Shown one piece after another: positions 53,236 through 62,727 of a DNA stretch of 64,000 bases. A model generated the notes under the pieces. That model saw only the letters and a program-made list of their open reading frames with translations. It ran no database searches and was not told where the DNA came from. A program made the translations under genes and the position numbers. Each line of letters opens with the position of its first letter. Position 1 is the first letter of the stretch. This stretch comes from SYOC01 sp964441775 (lineage in GTDB: Bacteria > Desulfobacterota > Binatia > Bin18). Location: positions 1-64,000 of the forward strand of contig CAYTVL010000027.1 of the NCBI GenBank assembly GCA_964441775.1, written 5' to 3'.

Positions 53236-55476
53236 GTGACTACTTACTCTTCTCATCCACCTGAAAAACCAGAACTGACGCACGACATCCAACAGGCAAA
53301 CATCACACAGGAACCACAAAAACTGGAAGAGTCGGAGGAACGGTTTCGGATTCTCTTTGAAGCCGCGCCGGATGCATACTATTTGAGTGACTTGGCGGGC
53401 ACCTTCCTCGATGGCAACCGTGCGGCAGAAGCGATAGTCGGCTATGCACGCGGAGAATTGATCGGAAGGAATTTCCTGGAGATCGGCATACTCCAGGTCG
53501 TACAAGTTCCAGCAGCCGCAGCCCTCCTTTTGCGCAACCGGGAAGGGTTCCCCACTGGACCGGATGAGTTTACTCTGAACCGGAAAGACGGCAGCCAGGT
53601 CCCGGTAGAAATCCGCACCTTTCCCATTCAACTCGGCGGCCAGACGGTCGTGCTTGGCGTCGCCCGAGACATGAGTGACCAGAAACGCACCGAGGAACAA
53701 TTACAACTGTCCGCCCAACGGCTTGGTCTGTTTCATGACATCGATCAAGCTATTCTTTCCGGTCAAACGCTCGAAACGATTGCTTCACTCACTCTCCAAC
53801 GTCTGCGGCAACTCGTGCCATGCCGACGCACCGGCGTCGTGTTGCTTGACTTTATCAATCAAGAGGCAACAATCCTCGCGGCAAATGTCGAAGGAGCAAC
53901 TCAGCTCATGTCCAACTTACGAGGGCCATTCGCCTCGATACGGATCAACAACGTAGATCTCGACGCCCTCCGGCAGGGGCGTCAGCATGAGATCGAGGAT
54001 CTGTTAACGCTTGCAGATCCTCCCTTGGCAATACGTACGCTCCAGGGGGAGGGGATACGCGCCTACTTGATCACACCGCTTGTGACCGAAGGAGAACTGA
54101 TTGGCATCCTCAATCTCGGGAAGGACGAACCGAAAGGCTTTACGTCGGCACAAAAAGAGATCGTTCGGGAAATTGCCGGGCAGTTGGCCATTGCGCTGCA
54201 ACGCACGCGCGACATCACGGCGCGTCAACTGGCGGAAGAGACGCGCCGCACTGAAGCCGATATTACCGCGGCGCTGGCCCGTATCGGCCGGGACATGATC
54301 TCCTCGCTTGACACGCTCACGATTGCTCGACGCTTATGCGCCGTTGTGGTCGACGTGCTGGGCTGCGATTGCTGTCATACCGCGCTGCTAGACGAAAAAT
54401 CTGATGCGTTTGTCAATGTCGCAGGTTATGGCAATACGCTTGAACAAGGGGAAATACTGCGGATGTCGCCCGTGCCCCGGGACGAGATGGCGGCGCTAGG
54501 AGAGCAGTTTCTCGCCGGGGATGAAACACGAGTCATCAAGGCGACGGGCTCTGCTCAATCGATCCTTACCGCTGTGCTCCAGCAAGTCGGCGTCCACACC
54601 GCGCTGTGCGCCCCGCTCCGTCGCGGCCCGCAGATCTTCGGCGTCCTGATCGCGGCCTACCGCAGCGACCGTGAGTTCACCGTCAAACACCACCGTTTAA
54701 TCGAAAGTATAGCGCAACTGGCTTCACTGGCGTTAGCGAATGCGCGATTGGTCGAAGAAATCCAAGAGGCGAACCGTTTAAAAGACGACTTCGTCGGCGC
54801 CATGTCCCACGAACTCCGCACCCCTCTGAATGTCATTCTCGGGTACATCGAACTCCTTTTAGAAGATCCCGAGGAAACCCTCTCAGTCGAACAAAGCGCG
54901 GCGCTGCGCAAAGTGAATCAACATGCGCAAGAATTAGTTGATCTCGTCACCAATTTACTCGATATCAATCGGCTCCGGACCCGTGGGGTCTCTCTCCAGC
55001 TTGAGGAAGTGACGCTTGATGCGCTCTTTGATCAACTCAAAATCGAGATTCCTTTAGAGTATCAGAAACCGATGGTCGATCTGCGCTGGCGCTATGATTC
55101 CGTTCCTTTCTTTCTCCATACAGATCTGGTCAAGCTCAAAATCGTGCTGAAAAACCTCATCACCAACGCCTTAAAATTCACGGACACAGGAACCGTTACC
55201 GTCACGGCCTCTCTCGAAAACGCGGGCGTAACCTTTTGCGTGAGTGACACGGGGATTGGAATTCTACCGGAGCATTTACCGCTGATTTTCGAAGCGTTCC
55301 GCCAGGTCGATAATTCTAGCACCCGCTCTCATGGCGGAGTGGGCTTGGGGCTGTATATCGCACGACAATTGCTCGATTTGCTTGGAGGAACTATCACGGT
55401 GGAAAGCACCCCTGGAGAAGGTTCAACGTTTCGAGTGTGGATTCCTGGGAGGCTCCAGCCTCAGCGCACCTGCTAA
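53236..55476 (+). CDS. PAS-GAF-GAF sensor histidine kinase
   Basis: Cytoplasmic hybrid-free kinase of 746 residues with no membrane helix. PAS at about 35-155 (FRILFEAAPDAYYLSDLAG), GAF at about 170-335 and another at about 350-510, then dimerisation/phosphoacceptor helix with MSHELRTP (His about 523) and the ATPase domain with N, G1 and G2 boxes (NLITNALKF, DTGIG, GGVGLGL). The start is GTG at 53236. No response regulator is next to it, so it is an orphan. It may sense small ligands or redox through the GAF domains. Confidence 0.88.
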   Translation: MTTYSSHPPEKPELTHDIQQANITQEPQKLEESEERFRILFEAAPDAYYLSDLAGTFLDGNRAAEAIVGYARGELIGRNFLEIGILQVVQVPAAAALLLRNREGFPTGPDEFTLNRKDGSQVPVEIRTFPIQLGGQTVVLGVARDMSDQKRTEEQLQLSAQRLGLFHDIDQAILSGQTLETIASLTLQRLRQLVPCRRTGVVLLDFINQEATILAANVEGATQLMSNLRGPFASIRINNVDLDALRQGRQHEIEDLLTLADPPLAIRTLQGEGIRAYLITPLVTEGELIGILNLGKDEPKGFTSAQKEIVREIAGQLAIALQRTRDITARQLAEETRRTEADITAALARIGRDMISSLDTLTIARRLCAVVVDVLGCDCCHTALLDEKSDAFVNVAGYGNTLEQGEILRMSPVPRDEMAALGEQFLAGDETRVIKATGSAQSILTAVLQQVGVHTALCAPLRRGPQIFGVLIAAYRSDREFTVKHHRLIESIAQLASLALANARLVEEIQEANRLKDDFVGAMSHELRTPLNVILGYIELLLEDPEETLSVEQSAALRKVNQHAQELVDLVTNLLDINRLRTRGVSLQLEEVTLDALFDQLKIEIPLEYQKPMVDLRWRYDSVPFFLHTDLVKLKIVLKNLITNALKFTDTGTVTVTASLENAGVTFCVSDTGIGILPEHLPLIFEAFRQVDNSSTRSHGGVGLGLYIARQLLDLLGGTITVESTPGEGSTFRVWIPGRLQPQRTC

Positions 55477-55518
55477 CCGACCTTGCCCGAACTAGCGATA
55501 TTCCTTTACTCTTTATTT

Positions 55519-56859
55519 ATGACGAACGCACTTCCTTCTGGCCCCAAGTTGCCTCCTCCTCTTCAACTCCTGCAGTGGATTTTTCGACCGATTCCTTTTA
55601 TGGAAAGTTGCGCGCAGCGCTATGGGTATTGCTTTATCGTGCGTTTACCTCTGAACGCTCCTTTCGTGATGTTCACTGACCCGGAAGCAATCAAGGAGAT
55701 TTTCACTAGTGATCCGGACAAACTTCCGGCTGGCGAGACCCGCGCCATTTTGAAGCCGCTGGTCGGAGAGCACTCCGTGCTCGTACTCGACGGGGCTCCA
55801 CACGCGCAACACCGCAAGCTCTTGATGCCGTCGTTTCATGGCGAACGCATGCACGCGTACGGCGAAGTCATGCGCGCCATCGCCGACCGCACCATCGAAC
55901 GATGGCCAGTCGGTCGCGCTTTTCCCCTACAACCCGAGATGCAAGCCATTACGCTTGATGTCATTTTGCGGACCGTCTTCGGGATCGATGAAGGGGCGGA
56001 ACTCGATCATCTTCGCGCGATGCTCACGGAGTTGATCACCCTTGGCACGAATCCGCTCAGCATGATTCCTTGGTTTCAAACCTTGCTGAGTCCAATCACT
56101 AAGCGGCGACGGGTGCTGCAGCTCATGGAAGAAGTCGATGTCGTACTCTACGCCGCCATCGCGCAGCGGCGCGCCACCGGCGCGATTGGACGCACGGACA
56201 TCCTCTCGCTGCTGATTGACGCACGAGACGAACAAGGTCAACCCATGACGGACATCGAACTGCGCGATGAGCTGATCACCATGCTCGTTGCCGGCCATGA
56301 AACGACAGCAACCTCCCTTTCCTGGACCTTTCACCAACTGTTGCGTCATCCCGAAGTCATGGAGAAGCTCAAGAAAGAACTCCACGCCGTCTTTGGCGCA
56401 GGGCTCGTTACGCCACAACATGTCAACAAACTAGAATATCTTGATGCGGCCATCAAAGAAGCGCAACGCTTAACGCCAATCGTACCGCTCGTCGGGCGTC
56501 TGCTCCGCGAGCCTGCGCGTATTGGCGGGCGCGACTTGCCCGCAGGCGTCATTGCCGCGCCGTGTATTTATCTCACCCATCGTCGGGCGGATCTGTGGCC
56601 GAATCCAGAGCGGTTTTCTCCTGAGCGTTTCCTCGAAAAACGGCCCAGTCCCTATGAATTCTTCCCCTTCGGTGGAGGCAATCGCTACTGCTTGGGAGCT
56701 GCGTTTGCGTTGTACGAAATGAAAATCGTTTTGGCTCAAGTGCTCTCCCGTGTTGTCTTACGATCCGCACCGGGGCGCGCGGTTCGCGTCACCAGACGCG
56801 GCGTAACGTTCGCGCCCTCGGAGGGCATGCCGGTTGTGCTTGAGTCGTTAGCGGCATAA
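55519..56859 (+). CDS. Cytochrome P450
   Basis: Soluble bacterial P450 of 446 residues. The start ATG 55519 (MTNALPSGPKLPPP) gives the normal N-terminus; the frame is open to a TTG at 55483. The I-helix oxygen site is AGHETTATSLSW near 260, the ExxR motif is EAQR near 313, and the haem-binding loop FGGGNRYCLGAAF puts the Cys ligand at about 391. It is a monooxygenase needing a ferredoxin or reductase from elsewhere. The following gene is a small NTF2-like protein. Substrate unknown. Confidence 0.9.
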   Translation: MTNALPSGPKLPPPLQLLQWIFRPIPFMESCAQRYGYCFIVRLPLNAPFVMFTDPEAIKEIFTSDPDKLPAGETRAILKPLVGEHSVLVLDGAPHAQHRKLLMPSFHGERMHAYGEVMRAIADRTIERWPVGRAFPLQPEMQAITLDVILRTVFGIDEGAELDHLRAMLTELITLGTNPLSMIPWFQTLLSPITKRRRVLQLMEEVDVVLYAAIAQRRATGAIGRTDILSLLIDARDEQGQPMTDIELRDELITMLVAGHETTATSLSWTFHQLLRHPEVMEKLKKELHAVFGAGLVTPQHVNKLEYLDAAIKEAQRLTPIVPLVGRLLREPARIGGRDLPAGVIAAPCIYLTHRRADLWPNPERFSPERFLEKRPSPYEFFPFGGGNRYCLGAAFALYEMKIVLAQVLSRVVLRSAPGRAVRVTRRGVTFAPSEGMPVVLESLAA

Positions 56860-56884
56860 GAAGGTGAGCAAAAGGAGGTGTCTC

Positions 56885-57286
56885 ATGGGAGCTACAGAAA
56901 ACAAACAGGTGGTCTTGGGCTTCGTCGAAGCACTTTCGCGTGGCAATATCGACGCGATCAATGCCACATTGGCGGAAGACGCAACCTGGTGGTTACCGGG
57001 TTCACTGCCCGTTTCGGGTACGCATCGTGGGAAGAAAGGAATTTTTGACGGATTTCTCGCGAAAGCCGCTCCACTATTCCAACCCGGCAGCTTGTCGATT
57101 CAAGTGCAAAACACCCTCGCCGACGGAGACGCCGTCGCGGTGGAATGGATCGCGCGCGGCAAAACCGTCAAAGGCAAGACGTATGAGAACTACTACAACG
57201 TCGTGTTTGAAGTGAAAGGCGGGAAGATCCAAGCCATCCGTGAATATGTCGATACCTTGTACGCGAAAGAGGTGCTGTTTAGTTAG
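56885..57286 (+). CDS. NTF2/SnoaL-like protein
   Basis: Cone-shaped alpha/beta barrel protein of 133 residues. The start ATG 56885 (MGATENKQVVLGFVEALSRGN) has AAAGGAGG upstream; a GTG at 56864 is less likely. FVEALSRGNIDAINATLAEDATWWLPG and VAVEWIARGKTVKGKTYENYYNVVFEVKGGKI are typical of the nuclear transport factor 2-like/SnoaL_2 family. These proteins may be isomerases, cyclases or binding proteins. The gene follows the P450 closely and may act on the same product. Confidence 0.8.
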   Translation: MGATENKQVVLGFVEALSRGNIDAINATLAEDATWWLPGSLPVSGTHRGKKGIFDGFLAKAAPLFQPGSLSIQVQNTLADGDAVAVEWIARGKTVKGKTYENYYNVVFEVKGGKIQAIREYVDTLYAKEVLFS

Positions 57287-57293
57287 AGAGACG

Positions 57294-57320
57294 ACGAGGC
57301 GGGTGCAGAGCTCGCCTCGT
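57294..57320. terminator. Possible hairpin after the NTF2-like gene
   Basis: ACGAGGCG/CGCCTCGT form an 8-bp stem with an 11-base loop just after the stop codon. No T-run follows, so it is weak evidence for termination. Confidence 0.3.
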
Positions 57321-57337
57321 AAAAGATTCGTATCTTC

Positions 57338-58744
57338 ATGACGACCCCCTTAAAGGCGACTCAGCTTTCTGAGATTTCACAGTTTGCTAATATCAAGCCG
57401 TTGGATGAAAAAACTTGGCACTTGTGGGTGAATACCGAAAGCGCGAGAGAAAGCGGAGTTGTTTTGCGGCTCGTTGAGCAGCTCCGCGAAGCTCATCCTC
57501 AACCTGAACCACTCAAAGCTTTATTCGCGGGGCATGCAGGATCTGGAAAATCGACCGAGTTGTCCCGCGTCAAACGAGAAGTTGAGGATTTGTACTTCAC
57601 CGTCATTGCCCGCATCGGTGATCGCTATGCCTTACCGACTGTTGACTACCGGCAGCTGCTATTTTTCTGCGCCGCTCAGCTCATTGAGGTTGGCGCTGAG
57701 CAGAAAGTCATTATCAAAGATCGGGACGAAGCCAAACTTGTGTTGGATTGGTTCGATGACCGCACGAGAGAGGAGGTACAAACAGGGGGACACAAGCTAA
57801 CCATAGAAGCAGGAGCCAAGTTTAATATCCTCAGTGTTCTGTTCGCAAGGTTCTCCGGCAAAATTTACAGCGGCGGAGAGACGCGAGAGACTGCCGTTAA
57901 ACATATCGAGAGCCGCCTCGATCAACTCCGCCTCAACTTGCAGATTATTGTTCGAGCGATTGAACAAAAAGTGCATGGCCGGAAACTGCTTCTTATCTTG
58001 GAAGACCTCGATAAAATCGAAGATCGGGAGCAGAGCCATAAGCTCTTTTTTGAGCATCGACTACAGCTTTTGGATATCCCTTGTAGCGTTGTGTTCACCT
58101 TTCCTATCGCTCTTTGGTACGAGCAAGAAGCAGGGGCTCAAGGCTATCCAATCCGCTATCTGCTGCCTATAATTCCGGTGGCGCCTTTTCCCTCCGAATC
58201 CCCAGAGGCTACAACAGCCTGGAAAAAAGCGGAGACTGGTCGAGAAACACTGAAAGCATTGCTCTTTCAAAGAGTTGATCAAAATGCTGACCTCATCGCA
58301 CCAAACGCACTTGATTATCTAATCAAATATTCTGGCGGCGTACTGCGCGATCTGCTTTACATGTTGCGAGAAGCTGCCATCGGGGCCAAGATCAAGAATC
58401 ATAAACATATAGAACTTGATGATGTACAAGAGATTACACGCTTGCTCCGCAATGAATATGCAAACCGCCTTTCTCCCCGCGACTACGGTGAGACTCCTGT
58501 TACATTGGAGGCGCTTGAGAAGACGTTAGGCAAAACCTCCGATTGGCCGAAACGAACCGCTGACCGTCCAGCAGCCTTTAGTATGCTTCTGCAAAGTCTC
58601 TGCATTCTCGAATATAATGGCGAGCAGTGGTTCGATTTACACCCAGCCGTACGCGAGTATTTGGACATACGAGATGCCGAACGCAAAGCGCAAAAGGCCG
58701 GTAAAGGCCAACCAGCAAAATCCCGCCCCCGGCGAGGTCGCTAA
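57338..58744 (+). CDS. P-loop ATPase with C-terminal winged-helix-like end
   Basis: Protein of 468 residues. Walker A is GHAGSGKST at about 65 and Walker B is LLLILEDLDKIED at about 218-230, with a helix-rich lid. The C-terminus (SMLLQSLCILEYNGEQWFDLHPAVREYL) looks like a winged helix, as at the end of STAND/AAA modules. The last 71 bases overlap the start of the TPR gene. A two-protein ATPase-plus-TPR unit resembles a STAND sensor cut into two polypeptides. Specific family and ligand are unknown. ATG at 57338; no strong ribosome site. Confidence 0.75.
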   Translation: MTTPLKATQLSEISQFANIKPLDEKTWHLWVNTESARESGVVLRLVEQLREAHPQPEPLKALFAGHAGSGKSTELSRVKREVEDLYFTVIARIGDRYALPTVDYRQLLFFCAAQLIEVGAEQKVIIKDRDEAKLVLDWFDDRTREEVQTGGHKLTIEAGAKFNILSVLFARFSGKIYSGGETRETAVKHIESRLDQLRLNLQIIVRAIEQKVHGRKLLLILEDLDKIEDREQSHKLFFEHRLQLLDIPCSVVFTFPIALWYEQEAGAQGYPIRYLLPIIPVAPFPSESPEATTAWKKAETGRETLKALLFQRVDQNADLIAPNALDYLIKYSGGVLRDLLYMLREAAIGAKIKNHKHIELDDVQEITRLLRNEYANRLSPRDYGETPVTLEALEKTLGKTSDWPKRTADRPAAFSMLLQSLCILEYNGEQWFDLHPAVREYLDIRDAERKAQKAGKGQPAKSRPRRGR

Positions 58745-60071
58745 GCCCGATGATGCTCTTGTGTCGTTAGCAGGGAGAGAGGTATTCGGCCCCGATTACC
58801 TCCGTCTTTTTGTTGCCCTGCAGAATGCAGCGGCAGGAGATTTGCTTTTCATCCAGCTCAACTCTCCCGTGCGACGGAAACAGCTACCTGAGCAATTGAA
58901 GGCTGATGGCTTGCAGCGTTCGTTCGCGATTGCAGATTTCTCCACCTTCCAGCCTGGACCGCCGCCGTATGGCGTTCTTCGTGAGTTTCTCGAAAGTTTA
59001 CAACCACCTTCGCCCGAAATTTTGTTTGTGGACGGTCTAGAATACTGGATCGACGCCCACCCGAAACCTGGCGGGGTGCTTGAGGAATTAAATCTTGGCC
59101 GCGAGCGACTCGCCAATCTTGGCGTTGTCGTAGTTTTTTTATTTCCTGTTTACTTAATTAATTTGATACGCTCTCACGCGCTCAATCTATGGTCCTGGCG
59201 CGCCCACCATTACGTGCTCACTTCAAATGAGGAGGAAGAGCGACGGCACAGCATGCCACCCTTTTTACCGGGCCATATCATTGCGCCGGGGGACACACCC
59301 GAAGCGCGCGAGCGTCGCATCCGTATCCTTAAGAGGCTGCTTCAAGAAGGCTTGGCCGAACATCGGTCTTTGGAGGCGCTCCTTCGCCCCATCCTGCTTC
59401 CTCTCGCTCGAGAACTGAGTGATGCAGGCCATTTTGCCGAAGCATTGCAAATGCTGGCGCCGCTAGGTGACACCTTGGAAGCGATTGAAGATGCCCAACA
59501 GAAAGTTGAAGTCTTCATCTTACGAGGAATTTTACTTGTGGCCTTAGGCAACTTTGCTGAGGCTGAATCTTTCGTGCAGCAAGTTCGATCTCTTGAAGAA
59601 AGAGCTGTACCGCAGGATTCTCTTGGGTTTGCCAAGAGCGTTCGCAATCTGGCGTGGCTTTATCTTTCTCAAGGAAAATATGCCGAAGCCGAGCCACTCT
59701 ACCGGCAAGCGTTGGCAATCTATGAAAAAACTTTGGGGGCTGAGCATCTCGATGTCGGTCTAATTCTGAATAATTTAGCGTGGCTTTATTATTTTCAAGG
59801 GAAGTATGCTGAAGCCGAATCATTTTGCCAGCGTGCATTAAACATCTATAAAAAAACGCTAGGCCTTGGGCATCCCAAAGTCGCTGATAGTCTCACTCAT
59901 TTAGCGTTTCTGTATTATCTTCAAGGAAGATATGCCGAGGCCGAGCCACTCTACCGGCAAGCGTTGGCAATCTATGAAAAAACTTTGGGGGCTGAACACC
60001 CTAATGTGGTTGCTGCTCGTGAGAACCTTGCGCATTTACTGCGAATCACGGAACGCATCACAAAGATGTAA
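58674..60071 (+). CDS. Kinesin-light-chain-type TPR protein with degenerate ATPase-like head
   Basis: Protein of 465 residues. The chosen start ATG 58674 lies inside the ATPase gene (71-base overlap). Residues about 30-195 resemble the nucleotide-binding part of STAND proteins (ILFVDGLEYWID; RLANLGVVVVFLFPVYL; SHALNLWSWRAHH) but have no P-loop. From about 200 there are helices and then regular 42-residue TPRs of the kinesin-light-chain type, with a GKYAEAEPLYRQALAIYEKT unit. The coupling to the ATPase suggests one functional complex. Whether it is a defence sensor or a scaffold is open. Confidence 0.75.
   Translation: MPNAKRKRPVKANQQNPAPGEVAKPDDALVSLAGREVFGPDYLRLFVALQNAAAGDLLFIQLNSPVRRKQLPEQLKADGLQRSFAIADFSTFQPGPPPYGVLREFLESLQPPSPEILFVDGLEYWIDAHPKPGGVLEELNLGRERLANLGVVVVFLFPVYLINLIRSHALNLWSWRAHHYVLTSNEEEERRHSMPPFLPGHIIAPGDTPEARERRIRILKRLLQEGLAEHRSLEALLRPILLPLARELSDAGHFAEALQMLAPLGDTLEAIEDAQQKVEVFILRGILLVALGNFAEAESFVQQVRSLEERAVPQDSLGFAKSVRNLAWLYLSQGKYAEAEPLYRQALAIYEKTLGAEHLDVGLILNNLAWLYYFQGKYAEAESFCQRALNIYKKTLGLGHPKVADSLTHLAFLYYLQGRYAEAEPLYRQALAIYEKTLGAEHPNVVAARENLAHLLRITERITKM
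59689..59995 (+). repeat. Two identical 55-bp direct repeats encoding TPR units
   Basis: Bases 59689-59743 and 59941-59995 are identical over 55 positions, 252 bases apart, which equals two 42-codon TPR units. They encode the AEPLYRQALAIYEKT part of alternate TPRs. Such identity at synonymous sites suggests recent duplication or gene conversion. Confidence 0.7.
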
Positions 60072-60302
60072 GAATTAAAGCAGCGCGTCCAAAAAATTCG
60101 ATCGAAGCGAGCTCGACAAAATCAAAGGGCAAATCGAGAAGGGTAAAAAGGAAGAAGCTCTCTCCATTCCTCATCTGTATTCCCTGCATTCCCAAAAACG
60201 TCGCTCGCGAACAGCTATCCGCCCAACCATCCCATCCCTTGTCTACCGTCTCTCTCATGCGCTACAGTTGCCCGGCTGTCCGACCGCAAAGGAGGTTTTT
60301 TC

Positions 60303-62711
60303 ATGCAAGGGCTTGAGGGAGTAAAAGTTATAGAGCTTGGGAATATGGTGTCCGCGTCCTATGCAACCAAGTTGATGGCTGATCTGGGCGCGGATGTGGT
60401 CAAAGCGGAAGAGCCAACCGGCGACCTTGCGCGACAGCGCGGCCCGTTTCCTGGCGGCGTGACTGATCCTGAAAAGAGCGGCCTCTTTCTGTACTTGAAT
60501 ACCAACAAACGGGGTATGACCCTCGACCTGCGTGAACAACACGACCAGTTAACCCAACTCGTCAGCGGCGCGAATCTTCTGGTCCACAACTACTCGCCCG
60601 CGCAAATGGCCGCATTTGGTCTCGATTATCAAGCCTTCCGCGCGGTCAATCCTCGTCTTGTGATGTGTTCAGTCACTCCCTTTGGCCTGACTGGTCCATA
60701 CAAAGACTACAAAGCCTACGAACTGAACCTCACCAACGGCGGCGGGTGGGCGTGGCTAAGTCCAGGCGCTTCAGATCTTCCCGATCAACCGCCGCTCAAA
60801 GCCGCCGGTCAACAGGCAGATTTTCAAGCGGCGTTGTGTGCGGCGACAGTCTCGCTCGCGGCCTACTATCGCGCATTACAAACTGGCGTCGGGGAGCACA
60901 TTGACCTGTCCGTGCAATCGTACACCGCCTCGTTCCTGGAGCAGAATTTTGTTTACTATACCTATTTGGGGCGGGTTGCCTCGCGCCTGGGACGTCGACA
61001 GCTGTATCCGTGGGGCATGTTCCAGTGTAAGGACGGGCTCATTTTCATCCTCAACGTTGAAGAAGACCAGTGGCAGCGGCTCATCGAACTGATGGGCAAT
61101 CCCGAATGGGCCAGTTGGGAAATTTTCAAGGATCAACTCAACCGATCGAAGAATTACGACGCGCTCAAAATCTATCTCGAAGAGTGGACCCAACAGTGGA
61201 ATGTGGAGGATCTGTGGCGGACCGGACAAGCGCGGCGCATTTGCATTGCCCCGGTCTTTACCATGTCCCAAATGGCCACTCAGGAACAGCTGCACTCTCG
61301 CAACTTCTTTGTGGACATCACCCATCCGCGCGCCGGTAAGCTCGTGCATCTCGGGTCCCCGTACCGTCTGGCGGAACCGTGGTGGCAAATCCGTCGCCCC
61401 GCGCCTTTACTCGGTCAACATAACGAAGAAGTTTTACGAACTCTGCCCAAAAGCGCTCCATCTTCAGGACTCAGGACTCAGGACTCAGGACTCGGGACTC
61501 GTTTGCCTCTCGAAGGCGTGCGCGTGGCTGACTTCACTTGGGTGTGGGCCGGGCCGTACTGCACCATGCACCTGGCGCACCTCGGGGCTGAAGTAATCAA
61601 AATCGAGTCGCGAGGGCGGCTGGACGTGACTCGACGCTTGCCATTCTCTCCCAAAGGTATGAAAGGCGGAGTCAACCGCTCCGGCCTCTTTAACCAGTGG
61701 AGCTTGGGAAAGAAAAGCCTCTTGATTAACTTCGACAAGCCTGAAGGCATTGCCTTGGTCAAAGAACTTATTAAGAAATGTGATGTCGTAGTGGACAACT
61801 TCGCCACCGGCGTGATGGAACGGTTGGGCTTGAGTTATGACGAACTCAAGAAAATTAAACCCGACCTTATTGTCGCTTCTATCACTGGGTACGGCCACAC
61901 CGGCCCGCAAAGAGAATACATGGGCTACGGACCGGCGATGGCGCCGCTCACTGGCATGTCAGCGATGACTGGGTATGCGGGCGGTCCGCCTGAAGAGATC
62001 GGCCTCTCGCTTGGCGACCCCAACGGCGGCATCAATGCGGCGACGGCGATTTGCGCCGCGTTGGCCGCACGGAAACGCACCGGCCAAGGGCAGTGCATTG
62101 ACGTCTCAATGTGGGAAGCGATGACCGCACTCGTGCCTGAAGGCTGGATGGAATACGCTATGAATGGCTCCGAAGTCCCACGCGACGGCAATCATGATCC
62201 GCTCATGTCTCCGCACAACTGTTTTCGCTGTCAAGGAGAAGATGAGTGGGTGTCCATCGCCTGCGGTACAGAAGCTGAGTGGCAAGCGTTATGCCAAGCG
62301 ATTAGTCAACCGCAATTTGCAATGGACCCCCGCTTCCGCACAGCCAAAGATCGCAAGGTGCACGAGAGCGAGTTGGATCAACTCATCACCGCATGGACTG
62401 TAGAACGCACCAAGTGGGACATCACTCACGCTCTTCAAGCGGTAGGAGTCGCCGCCTTCCCATCGATGAATAGTAAAGATCTGACCGAAGACTCGCATCT
62501 TAACGCACGCGGCTTTTTCACCAGTCTGCCACATCCAGAAATCGGCGAGAAGATTCATACCGGGATCCCCTGGCTCTTGACCAACGCGCCCAACGGCGTA
62601 CGCGCCCCAGCCCCGCTGCTGGGTCAACATACTGATGAGGTCATGCGTGAAGTCATGGGGTATTCAGAGGAGCACATTGCGAAGATGAAAGAAGAGAAGG
62701 TTCTATATTGA
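60303..62711 (+). CDS. Double CaiB/BaiF CoA-transferase (fused)
   Basis: Protein of 802 residues made of two family III CoA-transferase modules. The first (about 1-385) starts GLEGVKVIELGNMVSASYATK and has its candidate catalytic Asp in GQQADFQAAL. The second (about 400-802) starts LEGVRVADFTWVWAGPYC, with Asp in LGDPNGGINAATAI. The linker SGLRTQDSGLGTR is encoded by tandem TCAGGAC repeats. AAAGGAGG precedes the ATG. Single-chain pairs of CoA-transferase modules are known and may form an asymmetric dimer. A plausible role is activation of a carboxylic acid for the nearby enoyl-CoA hydratase. Confidence 0.85.
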   Translation: MQGLEGVKVIELGNMVSASYATKLMADLGADVVKAEEPTGDLARQRGPFPGGVTDPEKSGLFLYLNTNKRGMTLDLREQHDQLTQLVSGANLLVHNYSPAQMAAFGLDYQAFRAVNPRLVMCSVTPFGLTGPYKDYKAYELNLTNGGGWAWLSPGASDLPDQPPLKAAGQQADFQAALCAATVSLAAYYRALQTGVGEHIDLSVQSYTASFLEQNFVYYTYLGRVASRLGRRQLYPWGMFQCKDGLIFILNVEEDQWQRLIELMGNPEWASWEIFKDQLNRSKNYDALKIYLEEWTQQWNVEDLWRTGQARRICIAPVFTMSQMATQEQLHSRNFFVDITHPRAGKLVHLGSPYRLAEPWWQIRRPAPLLGQHNEEVLRTLPKSAPSSGLRTQDSGLGTRLPLEGVRVADFTWVWAGPYCTMHLAHLGAEVIKIESRGRLDVTRRLPFSPKGMKGGVNRSGLFNQWSLGKKSLLINFDKPEGIALVKELIKKCDVVVDNFATGVMERLGLSYDELKKIKPDLIVASITGYGHTGPQREYMGYGPAMAPLTGMSAMTGYAGGPPEEIGLSLGDPNGGINAATAICAALAARKRTGQGQCIDVSMWEAMTALVPEGWMEYAMNGSEVPRDGNHDPLMSPHNCFRCQGEDEWVSIACGTEAEWQALCQAISQPQFAMDPRFRTAKDRKVHESELDQLITAWTVERTKWDITHALQAVGVAAFPSMNSKDLTEDSHLNARGFFTSLPHPEIGEKIHTGIPWLLTNAPNGVRAPAPLLGQHTDEVMREVMGYSEEHIAKMKEEKVLY
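61464..61498. repeat. Tandem TCAGGAC repeats inside the double CoA-transferase
   Basis: Five 7-bp units (four TCAGGAC and one TCGGGAC) run head to tail in frame between the two CoA-transferase modules. The same unit occurs between genes at 13664-13677. Confidence 0.75.
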
Positions 62712-62727
62712 GCCGTGGAGATTATTC

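Noticed and set aside
59689..59995. Direct repeats that could suggest a CRISPR-like array
   Set aside because: The spacing is exactly two TPR units in a coding frame, with no spacers and no cas genes.
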